Of a stretch of DNA of 5,771 nt, positions 1 through 5,040 are shown one piece after another (position 1 is the stretch's first letter; every line of letters begins with the position of its first letter). Below the pieces are notes generated by a model. That model was given only the letters and a program-made list of their open reading frames with translations. It was not told the origin of the DNA and made no database searches. The DNA comes from Acidobacteriaceae bacterium (lineage in GTDB: Bacteria; Acidobacteriota; Terriglobia; Terriglobales; Acidobacteriaceae). Both the position numbers and the translations under genes were made by a program. The stretch is from positions 1 to 5,771 of the forward strand of contig JARLFX010000188.1 in the NCBI GenBank assembly GCA_031296355.1. Reading direction: 5' to 3'.

Positions 1-10
1 AAACTGAGGC

Positions 11-1348
11 ATGGCCCTTTCCGGGGTTATGCCTTTTTTGTTTTGGGGTGGCGGGAAAAGGAAGGTGCGCGTGAGGGTAGGCGAACAGTTGCGGGAGATC
101 TGGCGGCAGGCGACCGGTAGTGGACGAAGTACGGAGATTGCGTCGGGAGCTGCCAATGCGGAAGCGGAACGAAAGACACTTGCGCTGCCATCGATTCTGA
201 GCCCGGTGCAGTTTCCAGGGCAGCACTTGCCCAAGCCGACACCAGCGAATCTGCGCCGGTTCGCGGAGACGCCGGTGGTACGGCGGGCAATCAACGTGAT
301 CAAGGATCGCATTGCGGCCATGGACTGGCAGGTGCGGGTGCGGCGCGGCGTGAAGGCTGGGGATGTGGCGGAAGCTACCAGAAAGCTGCAGGCGTTGCGC
401 CGGATGCTGGAAGAGCCGAACGCGGTGGATAGCTTTCGCACCTTGATCGAGCAGGTGATTGAGGATGCATTGACGGGCGGCTTCGGCGCCGTCGAGATGG
501 AACCGACGGGCGACGAGGACCGGCCCGCGATGCTGTGGGCTGTGGACGGAGCATCGATCCGGATCAATGGGCGCTGGGACGGACAGACGGAGACGCCGCG
601 GTACGCGCAGGCGTTGCCCGGACAACTGGAGTCCAGCGCGGTGGAGTTGCTGGACAACCAGCTAATGTACGTCCGGATGAATCCGCGCAGCTTTACGCCG
701 TTTGGACTGGGACCGCTGGAGGTAGCGTTCGAGACGGTGAATCAGTTTCTGAGCGCACACCGGTTCGCGGGCAAACTAGCCGCGAATGCGGTTGCACAGT
801 ATGCGCTGTGGCTGAACGAGGCAACACCGACGCAGCACGACCGGCTGATTCGCTGGTGGCAGGACGAGATTGAAGGGACGGGACGGGTACCGCTGATCTC
901 GACCGAACAGAAGCCGGAGGTGCTCAGGTTTGCGCAGGGAACGGATGCGGACCTGCGGCTGGCCTGGCAGGAGTTTCTGATCCGGATGGTGGCGAATGCG
1001 TTTGGCTTGCCGCCGTTGATGCTGGGGCTGGAGGCGGACGTGAACCAGTCAACCGCATCGGAGATGGCCAACGAGGCATTTCGCGGAGCGATTTCGCCGC
1101 TTGCGATGCTGCTGGCCGGACATATTACGCGAGATCTTTTCGGCAAGTGCATTGGATGGCGGGAGTTTGAGTTTGTCTTCAACGAACTGAACGCGCGGGA
1201 CGAGGAGACAGAGTTGGCAGTGCAGGTGCAACTGCTGCAGGCCGGCGTGTTGACGGTGAACGAGGTGCGGGCGATGCGAGGACTGGCTCCGCTGGGACAA
1301 GACGGAGTGGAGCAACTGGCGGGCGAAGCAACGGGGCAAGCGGGTTGA
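11..1348 (+). CDS. Phage portal protein (HK97-type)
   Basis: The dodecameric portal forms the DNA entry and exit channel at one capsid vertex. It docks the terminase during packaging and the head-tail connector afterwards. The 445-residue length is normal for the HK97-like portal family. Seen in the protein: a clamp-like N-terminal region with PTPANLRRFAETPVVRRAIN (77-96) followed by IKDRIAAMDWQVRVR; a GGFGAVEME strand (156-164); MNPRSFTPFGLGPLEVA (223-239), matching the family pattern of a short loop before G(L)SPLE; a long helix 240-265; and FLIRMVANAFGLPPLMLGL (322-340) followed by NQSTASEMANEAF (345-357), typical of the stem and crown region. The C-terminus (NARDEETELAVQVQLLQAGVLTVNEVRAMRGLAPL) is also typical. 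A TGA at 5-7 blocks the frame upstream. The start is not firm: GAGG at 6-9 sits only one base from ATG 11, and ATG 29 (residue 7) is an alternative. Family assignment is strong; the exact start is weaker. Confidence 0.92.
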   Translation: MALSGVMPFLFWGGGKRKVRVRVGEQLREIWRQATGSGRSTEIASGAANAEAERKTLALPSILSPVQFPGQHLPKPTPANLRRFAETPVVRRAINVIKDRIAAMDWQVRVRRGVKAGDVAEATRKLQALRRMLEEPNAVDSFRTLIEQVIEDALTGGFGAVEMEPTGDEDRPAMLWAVDGASIRINGRWDGQTETPRYAQALPGQLESSAVELLDNQLMYVRMNPRSFTPFGLGPLEVAFETVNQFLSAHRFAGKLAANAVAQYALWLNEATPTQHDRLIRWWQDEIEGTGRVPLISTEQKPEVLRFAQGTDADLRLAWQEFLIRMVANAFGLPPLMLGLEADVNQSTASEMANEAFRGAISPLAMLLAGHITRDLFGKCIGWREFEFVFNELNARDEETELAVQVQLLQAGVLTVNEVRAMRGLAPLGQDGVEQLAGEATGQAG

Positions 1349-1410
1349 TGAAGCGGGGTTCTGCGCAAAGCCGGTCAAAAAATCACTGGCTGGACAAGCG
1401 AGAGCAGATG

Positions 1411-1417
1411 GGTGGAG
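1411..1417 (+). promoter_or_regulatory. Ribosome binding site deciding the protease start
   Basis: GGTGGAG lies five bases before ATG 1423 and is the best Shine-Dalgarno match near the N-terminus of this reading frame. The frame could also begin at ATG 1348, which overlaps the portal stop as TGATG and could be translationally coupled, or at ATG 1408, which has only a weak purine stretch ahead of it. The recognisable protein domain starts shortly after residue 1 of the 1423 version, which favours 1423. Confidence 0.55.
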
Positions 1418-1422
1418 AGCGC

Positions 1423-1923
1423 ATGCGATTGGAAGCGATGGCGGTAAAGATTCCCCATGTGGACGGGCACCCTAATCGGGTGGCGTTCGAGGGGGTATTG
1501 ACGGTGGTGAACGCAGCCAGTGACAAGGCTCCGGCAGGAGCGAGGGGACACCGGGTGATGTTGACACGCGAGGCAGCGGAGAAGGCGCTGCCCTCGCTGC
1601 TGGGCATGGCGGTTGATTACCGGCCGGGCTGGGACGGCCACGATGCCCGGCGCAAGATCGGGTTGTTGACCGAAGCGAACCTGATCGGGCAGCGGCTGGT
1701 GGTGCGCGGGTATCTGTACGCGCGAGATTTTCCCGAGGTGACGGAGGCAATTCTGGCTCACGCGCCCCAAGCGATGGGCATGAGTTATGAGTTAGCGGAC
1801 GCACGAGTGGAAGATATGCGGGCCGAGATATGGAAACTTACTCGCGTGACCTTTACCGGGGCAGCCATCCTACTAAGGGAAAAGGCAGCTTATCGAGAGA
1901 CGAGCTTTCGCATGGCGAGTTAG
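1423..1923 (+). CDS. Capsid maturation (prohead) protease, divergent S78-like
   Basis: Likely the serine protease that digests scaffold or other procapsid proteins before DNA packaging. The 166-residue product keeps the layout of HK97-type and herpesvirus-type assembly proteases. An N-terminal strand region (VKIPHVDGHPNRVAFEGVLTV, 8-28) leads to WDGHDARRKIG (70-80), where His73 is the candidate catalytic histidine. LVVRGYLYARDFPEVTEAI (92-110) follows, then MGMSYEL (118-124), where Ser121 is the candidate nucleophile. The last block, KLTRVTFTGAAILLREKAAY (138-157), corresponds to the family's 'VSlVtfPAnp.A' segment. The 48-residue His-Ser distance is close to that of HK97 protease. Position between portal and scaffold/capsid fits. 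Starting at ATG 1348, overlapping the portal stop, would add 25 residues with no recognisable domain. The third catalytic residue cannot be assigned by eye. The function call rests on motif order and context, not on a database match. Confidence 0.75.
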   Translation: MRLEAMAVKIPHVDGHPNRVAFEGVLTVVNAASDKAPAGARGHRVMLTREAAEKALPSLLGMAVDYRPGWDGHDARRKIGLLTEANLIGQRLVVRGYLYARDFPEVTEAILAHAPQAMGMSYELADARVEDMRAEIWKLTRVTFTGAAILLREKAAYRETSFRMAS

Positions 1924-1930
1924 CAACGTT

Positions 1931-1942
1931 GGCGAAGTTAGC
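1931..1942 (+). repeat. 12-bp repeat GGCGAAGTTAGC, copy 1
   Basis: This exact 12-mer recurs at 3706-3717. Both copies lie just after a stop codon and just ahead of a hairpin with a GAGGCTC core. Its AGTTAGC core also occurs at 1918-1924 (overlapping the protease stop TAG) and 2015-2021, so this short gap holds three copies. Confidence 0.6.
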
Positions 1943-1968
1943 AGTCTTCGTAAAGATCACGATATTCA

Positions 1969-1999
1969 GGAAGAGGCTCTGTACATTTGAGCCTCTTTC
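1969..1999 (+). terminator. Hairpin after protease gene, possible weak terminator
   Basis: AAGAGGCTC (1971-1979) pairs perfectly with GAGCCTCTT (1989-1997) across a 9-base loop. One G·T and one G-C pair can extend the stem to 11 bp. Only three T's (1996-1998) are present and they lie within the stem's 3' side, with no real T-tract after it. It may therefore be a weak terminator, an RNA processing site or an mRNA stabiliser rather than a strong intrinsic terminator. It separates the portal-protease pair from scaffold-capsid and shares its core with the hairpin after the capsid gene. Confidence 0.5.
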
Positions 2000-2069
2000 G
2001 CATTTAGGCAAGCCAGTTAGCTGAAGAACGTGAGTTATCTGGTTTGCAGAAAACATTCACCGCAAACAA

Positions 2070-2080
2070 GGAAGGAAGGG
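2070..2080 (+). promoter_or_regulatory. Strong purine-rich ribosome binding site for the scaffold gene
   Basis: GGAAGGAAGGG immediately precedes ATG 2082. The first GGAAGG ends six bases before the ATG, a good spacing, while the last AGGG is only one base away. The doubled purine motif fixes the scaffold start and suggests efficient translation, as expected for a protein needed in many copies per procapsid. Confidence 0.65.
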
Positions 2081-2081
2081 T

Positions 2082-2480
2082 ATGGAAAATAAAGAGCAGG
2101 AAATTGCGGAGCGATTGGAAGCCGCAACGACTTTGCTGGAGAAGACGCTGAGCTGGCTTGAAGAGCGGCAGGGCACACTGTCCGGTGAAGTGGAGAGGAT
2201 TTCGGCGACCGTCGAGCAGAGCCGACGGGAAGCGGAATTGGCCGAGAAACTGGCAGAGGCCGAGCGGGAATTGGCAGAGGTAAGAGCCGCAGCCGCGCCA
2301 ACAGCGTTGAATCCTCTGCGCAGGACCGTGCCCGCGGCCACAACCGAGATGCTGGCCAAGCATGGCATTGGCGAGGGGCCGGTGGATGTACGCACGCTGG
2401 ACGCGGCGCTGACCGGCTTAAGCCTTGAACAGCGCATCGCCGTAAAGAGCCAATTACTGCGAGCTGGTGCAATTGCGTAG
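2082..2480 (+). CDS. Coiled-coil capsid scaffolding protein (putative)
   Basis: A 132-residue, highly charged protein with a long predicted helix. Residues 4-70 contain heptad-like spacing of L/I/V among E, R, K and A (for example ERLEAATTLLEKTLSWLEERQ and EAELAEKLAEAERELAEVR). A proline/alanine linker follows (71-88), then a short C-terminal helical domain (LDAALTGLSLEQRIAVKSQLLRAG, 106-129). No cysteines or membrane segments are seen. Small size, coiled-coil character and location directly between the protease and the major capsid gene are classic for a scaffold, which fills the procapsid and is degraded by the protease. The C-terminal domain is a candidate capsid-binding end. This is inferred from context and composition, since scaffolds diverge too fast for sequence recognition. 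It could instead be a structural protein of unknown role. Confidence 0.6.
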   Translation: MENKEQEIAERLEAATTLLEKTLSWLEERQGTLSGEVERISATVEQSRREAELAEKLAEAERELAEVRAAAAPTALNPLRRTVPAATTEMLAKHGIGEGPVDVRTLDAALTGLSLEQRIAVKSQLLRAGAIA

Positions 2481-2491
2481 AAGCGGCTTTC

Positions 2492-2527
2492 AGCTTCTAG
2501 CTACTAGCTTCTAGCTATAAGCTGCAG
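2492..2527 (+). repeat. 14-bp tandem repeat (AGCTTCTAGCTACT type)
   Basis: Two adjacent units, AGCTTCTAGCTACT (2492-2505) and AGCTTCTAGCTATA (2506-2519), share 12 of 14 bases. A truncated third unit (AGCTGCAG, 2520-2527) follows. The array begins 12 bases after the scaffold stop codon and is built of AGCT and CTAG palindromes. TAGAAGC (2478-2484) can also pair with GCTTCTA (2493-2499), giving a 7-bp hairpin over the scaffold stop codon. From memory, similar strings are scattered between genes in Acidobacteriota genomes; this is not verified here. Confidence 0.65.
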
Positions 2528-2676
2528 GACCCCGGCCAGAAGTGCAAAGCAGGTCGGGAAATTACGGCGAAAAGTCAATTCAGGAATCGAGAAGAACCTG
2601 GAGAGATTTTTCGCGGAAACATGTTGGAGTTACCGCTCAGACAGGAAAGCCATCAGCTAGAGGCTAGTAGCTGGAG
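2495..2676. repeat. Long-range inverted repeat spanning the capsid leader
   Basis: The left arm 2495-2516 is complementary to the right arm 2655-2676. The core AGCTACTAGCTTCTAGCT (2499-2516) matches the reverse complement of 2655-2672 at 17 of 18 positions, and the single difference is a G·U pair in RNA. Four more pairs (two G·U) extend the arms to 22 bp around 138 bases of unpaired sequence. Inside lies a smaller possible hairpin, CCCGGCC (2531-2537) with GGTCGGG (2552-2558). The element ends about 50 bases before the capsid ATG. It may be a regulatory mRNA structure, two inverted copies of a dispersed repeat, or a MITE-like element; no target-site duplication is obvious. Nothing else of note is seen in the roughly 245-base gap 2481-2725. 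Confidence 0.6.
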
Positions 2677-2706
2677 ACTGAACTTAGAGCAACGACTGGC
2701 CCCATG

Positions 2707-2720
2707 GAGGGGGCGGAAAG
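2707..2720 (+). promoter_or_regulatory. Purine-rich ribosome binding region for the capsid gene
   Basis: A purine run (GGAGGGGG, then GGAAAG at 2715-2720 after one C) ends five bases before ATG 2726. It supports initiation there rather than at the in-frame ATG 2621. The 35 extra residues from ATG 2621 would be encoded partly by the right arm of the inverted repeat and do not resemble capsid sequence. Confidence 0.6.
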
Positions 2721-2725
2721 AGCCT

Positions 2726-3694
2726 ATGAACGCAACCTTTGCAGACATACACGCAGCAGCGGATTTTATCGGGCCGGGCGCTATCGAAGTTCCCCTGTAT
2801 CAGACTGAGATCTTCGACATCTGCCGCCGTTCGAGCCCATTTGGGCAGCGCATCAAGCAGGTTCCGGCGACCGGACATCCGTCGCGCTTCTTTGAAGAGA
2901 CGGCGCTTCCGAGTCCGGGTACAGCCGGCTTTGTGAATCCGCGCAGCATCGTTGCTCCTGTGGTGAGTCCGACGCGCGTGGAGCGGAGTGTCCCTCTGAA
3001 GGCGATTGTTTCGCAGATCAACTACAACCTGTTCGACATAGAACTGGGCGATCAGCAAAAGCAGTTTGCCTATCTGCAGGCCAAGGACCTGGTGGATACA
3101 GTAAGCGGCGTGATGGTGGCGCATGACGTGGCCCTCTGGAACGGCAACGACACCAGCCTGAGCTCGCCGACGACCACGCAGTACATGGGCGTGATTCCGC
3201 AGATCGTGGCCGGTGGTAATACGATCTCGATCGGCACAACGGCTTCGATTGTTGACGGGATCAAGTCGGCAGTTGCGCAGATGGTGGCCAACAACGGCTA
3301 CTATGTGCGACCCACGGCAATCTACGCCAATCCGGTTCTTCTGGACCTGATTGACCGCGAGATGAAGTCCGAGTTCAACGTAGTGTTGAACACCGATAAC
3401 ATCACCGGTGGAGTCAGGGTGAAGATGCTGTCGACACAGGCTGGCGATCTGCCCCTTATTCCGGACTGGAGTCTGAGCTATACAGGCACACCTGGTTCGG
3501 GATCGGCAGTTCTTCCGGCTTACATTGTGACCGAGGATCTGATCGAGTATCACTGGCTCGGCGATCCTGCGCCACGTATCTTCCAACTGGGGCTGCCGGG
3601 CTCACTGGCTTATCAGTATGTCGCCGTCAAGTTCGGCGCGCCGGTTGTGAAGGGAGCCAATTACGCGCACTACCAGGTTCTTGTGGACCGGTAG
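2726..3694 (+). CDS. Major capsid protein (HK97-fold)
   Basis: The shell-forming protein, 322 residues from ATG 2726. Seen: an N-arm (1-45) ending SSPFGQRIKQVPATG; a glycine/proline-rich strand region with RFFEETALPSPGTAGFVNP (54-72), consistent with the E-loop; VERSVPLKAIVSQINYNLFD (85-104); a long helix 108-137 (QQKQFAYLQAKDLVDTVSGVMVAHDVALWNG) fitting the spine helix and its usual 'xxLWNGN..qymGv' ending at 137-156; then an A-domain-like region with IYANPVLLDLIDREM (199-213), LPLIPDWSL (242-250) and AYIVTEDLIEYHWLG (265-279). The C-terminus (GLPGSLAYQYVAVKFGAPVVKGANYAHYQVL) is typical of phage capsids. There is no obvious N-terminal delta domain, consistent with a separate scaffold gene upstream. 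A frame extension to ATG 2621 is judged non-coding. Context and overall pattern are convincing; the subfamily is not identified. Confidence 0.87.
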   Translation: MNATFADIHAAADFIGPGAIEVPLYQTEIFDICRRSSPFGQRIKQVPATGHPSRFFEETALPSPGTAGFVNPRSIVAPVVSPTRVERSVPLKAIVSQINYNLFDIELGDQQKQFAYLQAKDLVDTVSGVMVAHDVALWNGNDTSLSSPTTTQYMGVIPQIVAGGNTISIGTTASIVDGIKSAVAQMVANNGYYVRPTAIYANPVLLDLIDREMKSEFNVVLNTDNITGGVRVKMLSTQAGDLPLIPDWSLSYTGTPGSGSAVLPAYIVTEDLIEYHWLGDPAPRIFQLGLPGSLAYQYVAVKFGAPVVKGANYAHYQVLVDR

Positions 3695-3705
3695 AGAGCG
3701 GAGCA

Positions 3706-3717
3706 GGCGAAGTTAGC
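3706..3717 (+). repeat. 12-bp repeat GGCGAAGTTAGC, copy 2
   Basis: Exact copy of 1931-1942. It begins 11 bases after the capsid stop codon, and its last base is the first base of the hairpin stem that follows. AGTTAG recurs at 3755-3760 on the far side of the hairpin. Confidence 0.6.
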
Positions 3718-3747
3718 GTTGAGGCTCCGTTTTACGGAGCCTCAACG
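3717..3747 (+). terminator. Perfect 14-bp hairpin after the capsid gene
   Basis: CGTTGAGGCTCCGT (3717-3730) pairs without mismatch with ACGGAGCCTCAACG (3734-3747) around a three-base TTT loop. A bulged extension with TAGC/GCTA flanks is possible. This is the strongest local structure in the window. No T-run follows on either strand, so a simple intrinsic terminator is unlikely. A partial attenuator or 3' stability element that raises capsid mRNA relative to downstream tail genes would fit its position. The rest of the roughly 147-base gap to 3842 holds only AGTTAG-like motifs and the adaptor's ribosome binding site. Confidence 0.6.
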
Positions 3748-3841
3748 GCTAGCGAGTTAGTAAGTTATCGAACCTTCAGGCGGGCCAGATAGTTTGCGAC
3801 TTTCGCTCGTTTGGAGGAAACGGAAAAGGGATAGGTGAGTT

Positions 3842-4465
3842 ATGGCATATCTGCAGCCAGCGGATTACCCGAACTATGGATTGCCGGCTGGAACGACGGC
3901 GGACTGGATTACGGCCGCGACGGCACTAATCAACAGCTACTGCAGGCGGCCGGACCTGAACGTAATCCAATACACAGAGCGGTTGCGCCTGACCAGCGGA
4001 GCACAGTCAGTGCGGTTGAGTTATCTGCCCCTGGCACCACTGGGAACGGCAACAACACCGCTGGTAAACATTGAAGGCAGATATGCGCGGGCGCGGCGCG
4101 GGGAGGCTCTCAACGACCCGCTGTTCGAAATCGCGCGGGCGTTTTCACTGCCAGGCCAATGGACCTCGATCGATCCCAACTCAGTTGACTTCGACCCTAA
4201 TACCGGAGAACTGACGCTGCCCTTCAATGTGCTGGGATTGCCTTACAACGAAGTGGCGGTAACTTATACAGCTGGGCTGGCGACGATTGGTGACGACGTG
4301 AAGACGGCATGTGCGCAGATTGTGCGCAATGCACAGTCGACGCCGGCTCTGAATGCCAGCAAGACGAAGATTGACACGATGCAGATGCAGTACTTTTCGA
4401 GTTCGCTGGTGGACGAAACAGTGCAGGCGTGGCTGCGTCCATACGTGGCGAACAGGCTGGGGTGA
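3842..4465 (+). CDS. Head-tail connector adaptor (gp6-like)
   Basis: Probably the adaptor ring that binds under the portal after packaging. The 207-residue product opens with a helical segment (TADWITAATALINSYCRRPDL, 19-39) like that of gp6/gp15-type adaptors, where an early helix with a (N)xYCxR-like end is common. A beta-rich insert follows (VRLSYLPLAPLG, 57-68; LFEIARAFSLPGQWTSIDPNSVDFDPNTGELTLP, 94-127), then VAVTYTAGLATIGDDVKTACAQIVRNA (138-164), matching the family pattern 'v.YtaG....p..vk.Aca.iv'. The C-terminus (FSSSLVDETVQAWLRPYVANRLG) is a helical tail typical of the family. ATG 3842 has AGGTGAG at 3833-3839 just upstream. Position directly after the capsid gene supports the call. 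It ends three bases before the next start. Confidence 0.72.
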   Translation: MAYLQPADYPNYGLPAGTTADWITAATALINSYCRRPDLNVIQYTERLRLTSGAQSVRLSYLPLAPLGTATTPLVNIEGRYARARRGEALNDPLFEIARAFSLPGQWTSIDPNSVDFDPNTGELTLPFNVLGLPYNEVAVTYTAGLATIGDDVKTACAQIVRNAQSTPALNASKTKIDTMQMQYFSSSLVDETVQAWLRPYVANRLG

Positions 4466-4468
4466 ACG

Positions 4469-4903
4469 ATGAGCGATACGTCACCGCGAAACTCCGTGGG
4501 AGCGCCGCAGATGCTGGCCGATGCTTTGCTGCGCAGCCTGACAGGGACTAGCGCGCTTTTGCGGGTAACTGGCGCGACTACAGATGTCAACCAGTGCGAG
4601 GTAGGACTAGTAGCATCTTCATTTGCAGATGTGGTGGTGAGTCCGGTGGTAATGCGAAAATTGCGGCCTACGTGGAAGGACAACGGCGGTCCGCAGTGGG
4701 AGTTACTCGTGTCCGCCACAAGCATCGGACAGCAAGTGAGCGCGTTGGATCTGCCTTCGGCCCAATCGCTTTTCTCGATGACGCTGGCAGTTACAGTGAC
4801 GGGACAAGATTACCTGATTGACTCGGTTGCCTCAAACGAGGCCTTCGGCCAGGTGTATCTCTACCGGTTGCTCATGCACGAGGCACAGCAACAGGCAGTG
4901 TAA
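4469..4903 (+). CDS. Probable head-tail stopper / head closure protein
   Basis: I do not recognise the family with certainty. The 144-residue protein starts three bases after the adaptor stop, with GGGGTGA (4459-4465) overlapping that stop as ribosome binding site, which suggests translational coupling. An N-terminal helix (QMLADALLRSLTG, 14-26) is followed by a largely beta-strand body: ALLRVTGA, VVVSPVVMRKLRPTW, WELLVSATSIGQQV, FSMTLAVTVTGQDYLIDSV, VYLYRLLMHE. 'Vtv.gqdYLIdsv' resembles the closing strands of small beta-barrel head-closure proteins. The gene order adaptor, this gene, terminator-like gene, tube is where a stopper normally sits. The function is therefore inferred mostly from order and predicted fold; a minor neck protein is the alternative. 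Confidence 0.5.
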   Translation: MSDTSPRNSVGAPQMLADALLRSLTGTSALLRVTGATTDVNQCEVGLVASSFADVVVSPVVMRKLRPTWKDNGGPQWELLVSATSIGQQVSALDLPSAQSLFSMTLAVTVTGQDYLIDSVASNEAFGQVYLYRLLMHEAQQQAV

Positions 4904-5040
4904 GCAACACTCAGTTAATGCTGCCGGTTGCCGCGCTCTGCCTGTGTTTCATTTCTCATTTTCTAGTTCTATCTGTTAGCTGTTCTCTGCCAGCGACTCG
5001 CTGTCAGGAACTGGATGTCAGTTTTCAGGAGCTTTACTCC
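4904..5040 (+). other. Non-coding gap with pyrimidine-rich leader
   Basis: About 137 bases without a convincing gene. The stretch 4935-4990 is notably T/C-rich on the + strand, unlike the purine-rich coding sequence on either side. TGTTAGC (4974-4980) echoes the AGTTAGC motifs of the other gaps. A small hairpin, CAGCG (4991-4995) with CGCTG (4999-5003), is possible. The reading frame of the next gene is open here back to ATG 4918 and would give a hydrophobic, cysteine-rich N-terminus that looks like a signal peptide, but composition argues it is untranslated. Confidence 0.45.
5027..5031 (+). promoter_or_regulatory. Ribosome binding site deciding the terminator-gene start
   Basis: AGGAG lies nine bases before ATG 5041, slightly long but acceptable spacing. 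No comparable motif precedes the in-frame ATG 4918, where the upstream sequence is CACTCAGTTA. This favours the shorter 161-residue protein. Confidence 0.5.

Noticed and set aside
1..10. End of an upstream terminase gene (TGA at 5-7)
   Set aside because: Gene order makes a terminase likely upstream, but ten bases cannot support a feature; the TGA only shows that the portal frame is closed upstream.
742..1368. 208-codon open frame on the - strand opposite the portal gene
   Set aside because: Ser/Arg/Cys-rich low-information translation lying antisense to conserved portal sequence; a shadow frame.
1929..1957. Possible promoter (TTGGCG at 1929, TAAAGAT near 1951) ahead of the scaffold gene
   Set aside because: Both boxes are poor matches to the consensus and overlap the repeat; not enough to call a promoter.
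1830..2056. Small overlapping frames at the end of the protease gene (+ strand 1830-2024, - strand 1853-2056)
   Set aside because: Out of frame with the protease, no ribosome binding site, no recognisable sequence, and they run through the hairpin.
2492..2676. CRISPR array or riboswitch in the scaffold-capsid gap
   Set aside because: The repeat units are adjacent without spacers, the second cluster is inverted rather than direct, and no known riboswitch core is visible.
2621..2725. N-terminal extension of the capsid protein from ATG 2621
   Set aside because: The extra 35 residues (including HQLEASSW) are encoded through the right arm of an inverted repeat, have no good ribosome binding site, and do not look like a delta domain. 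ATG 2726 has a better upstream purine tract.
2684..3586. 300-codon open frame on the - strand opposite the capsid gene
   Set aside because: It is fully antisense to a convincing capsid gene. Its translation is rich in H, R, C and V with no recognisable domain, and lacks a supporting ribosome binding site. Codon bias of the + strand gene explains its length.
4918..5040. Signal peptide or lipoprotein leader on the tail terminator candidate
   Set aside because: No ribosome binding site at ATG 4918, pyrimidine-rich non-coding composition, and an exported leader makes no sense for a protein acting in cytoplasmic virion assembly.
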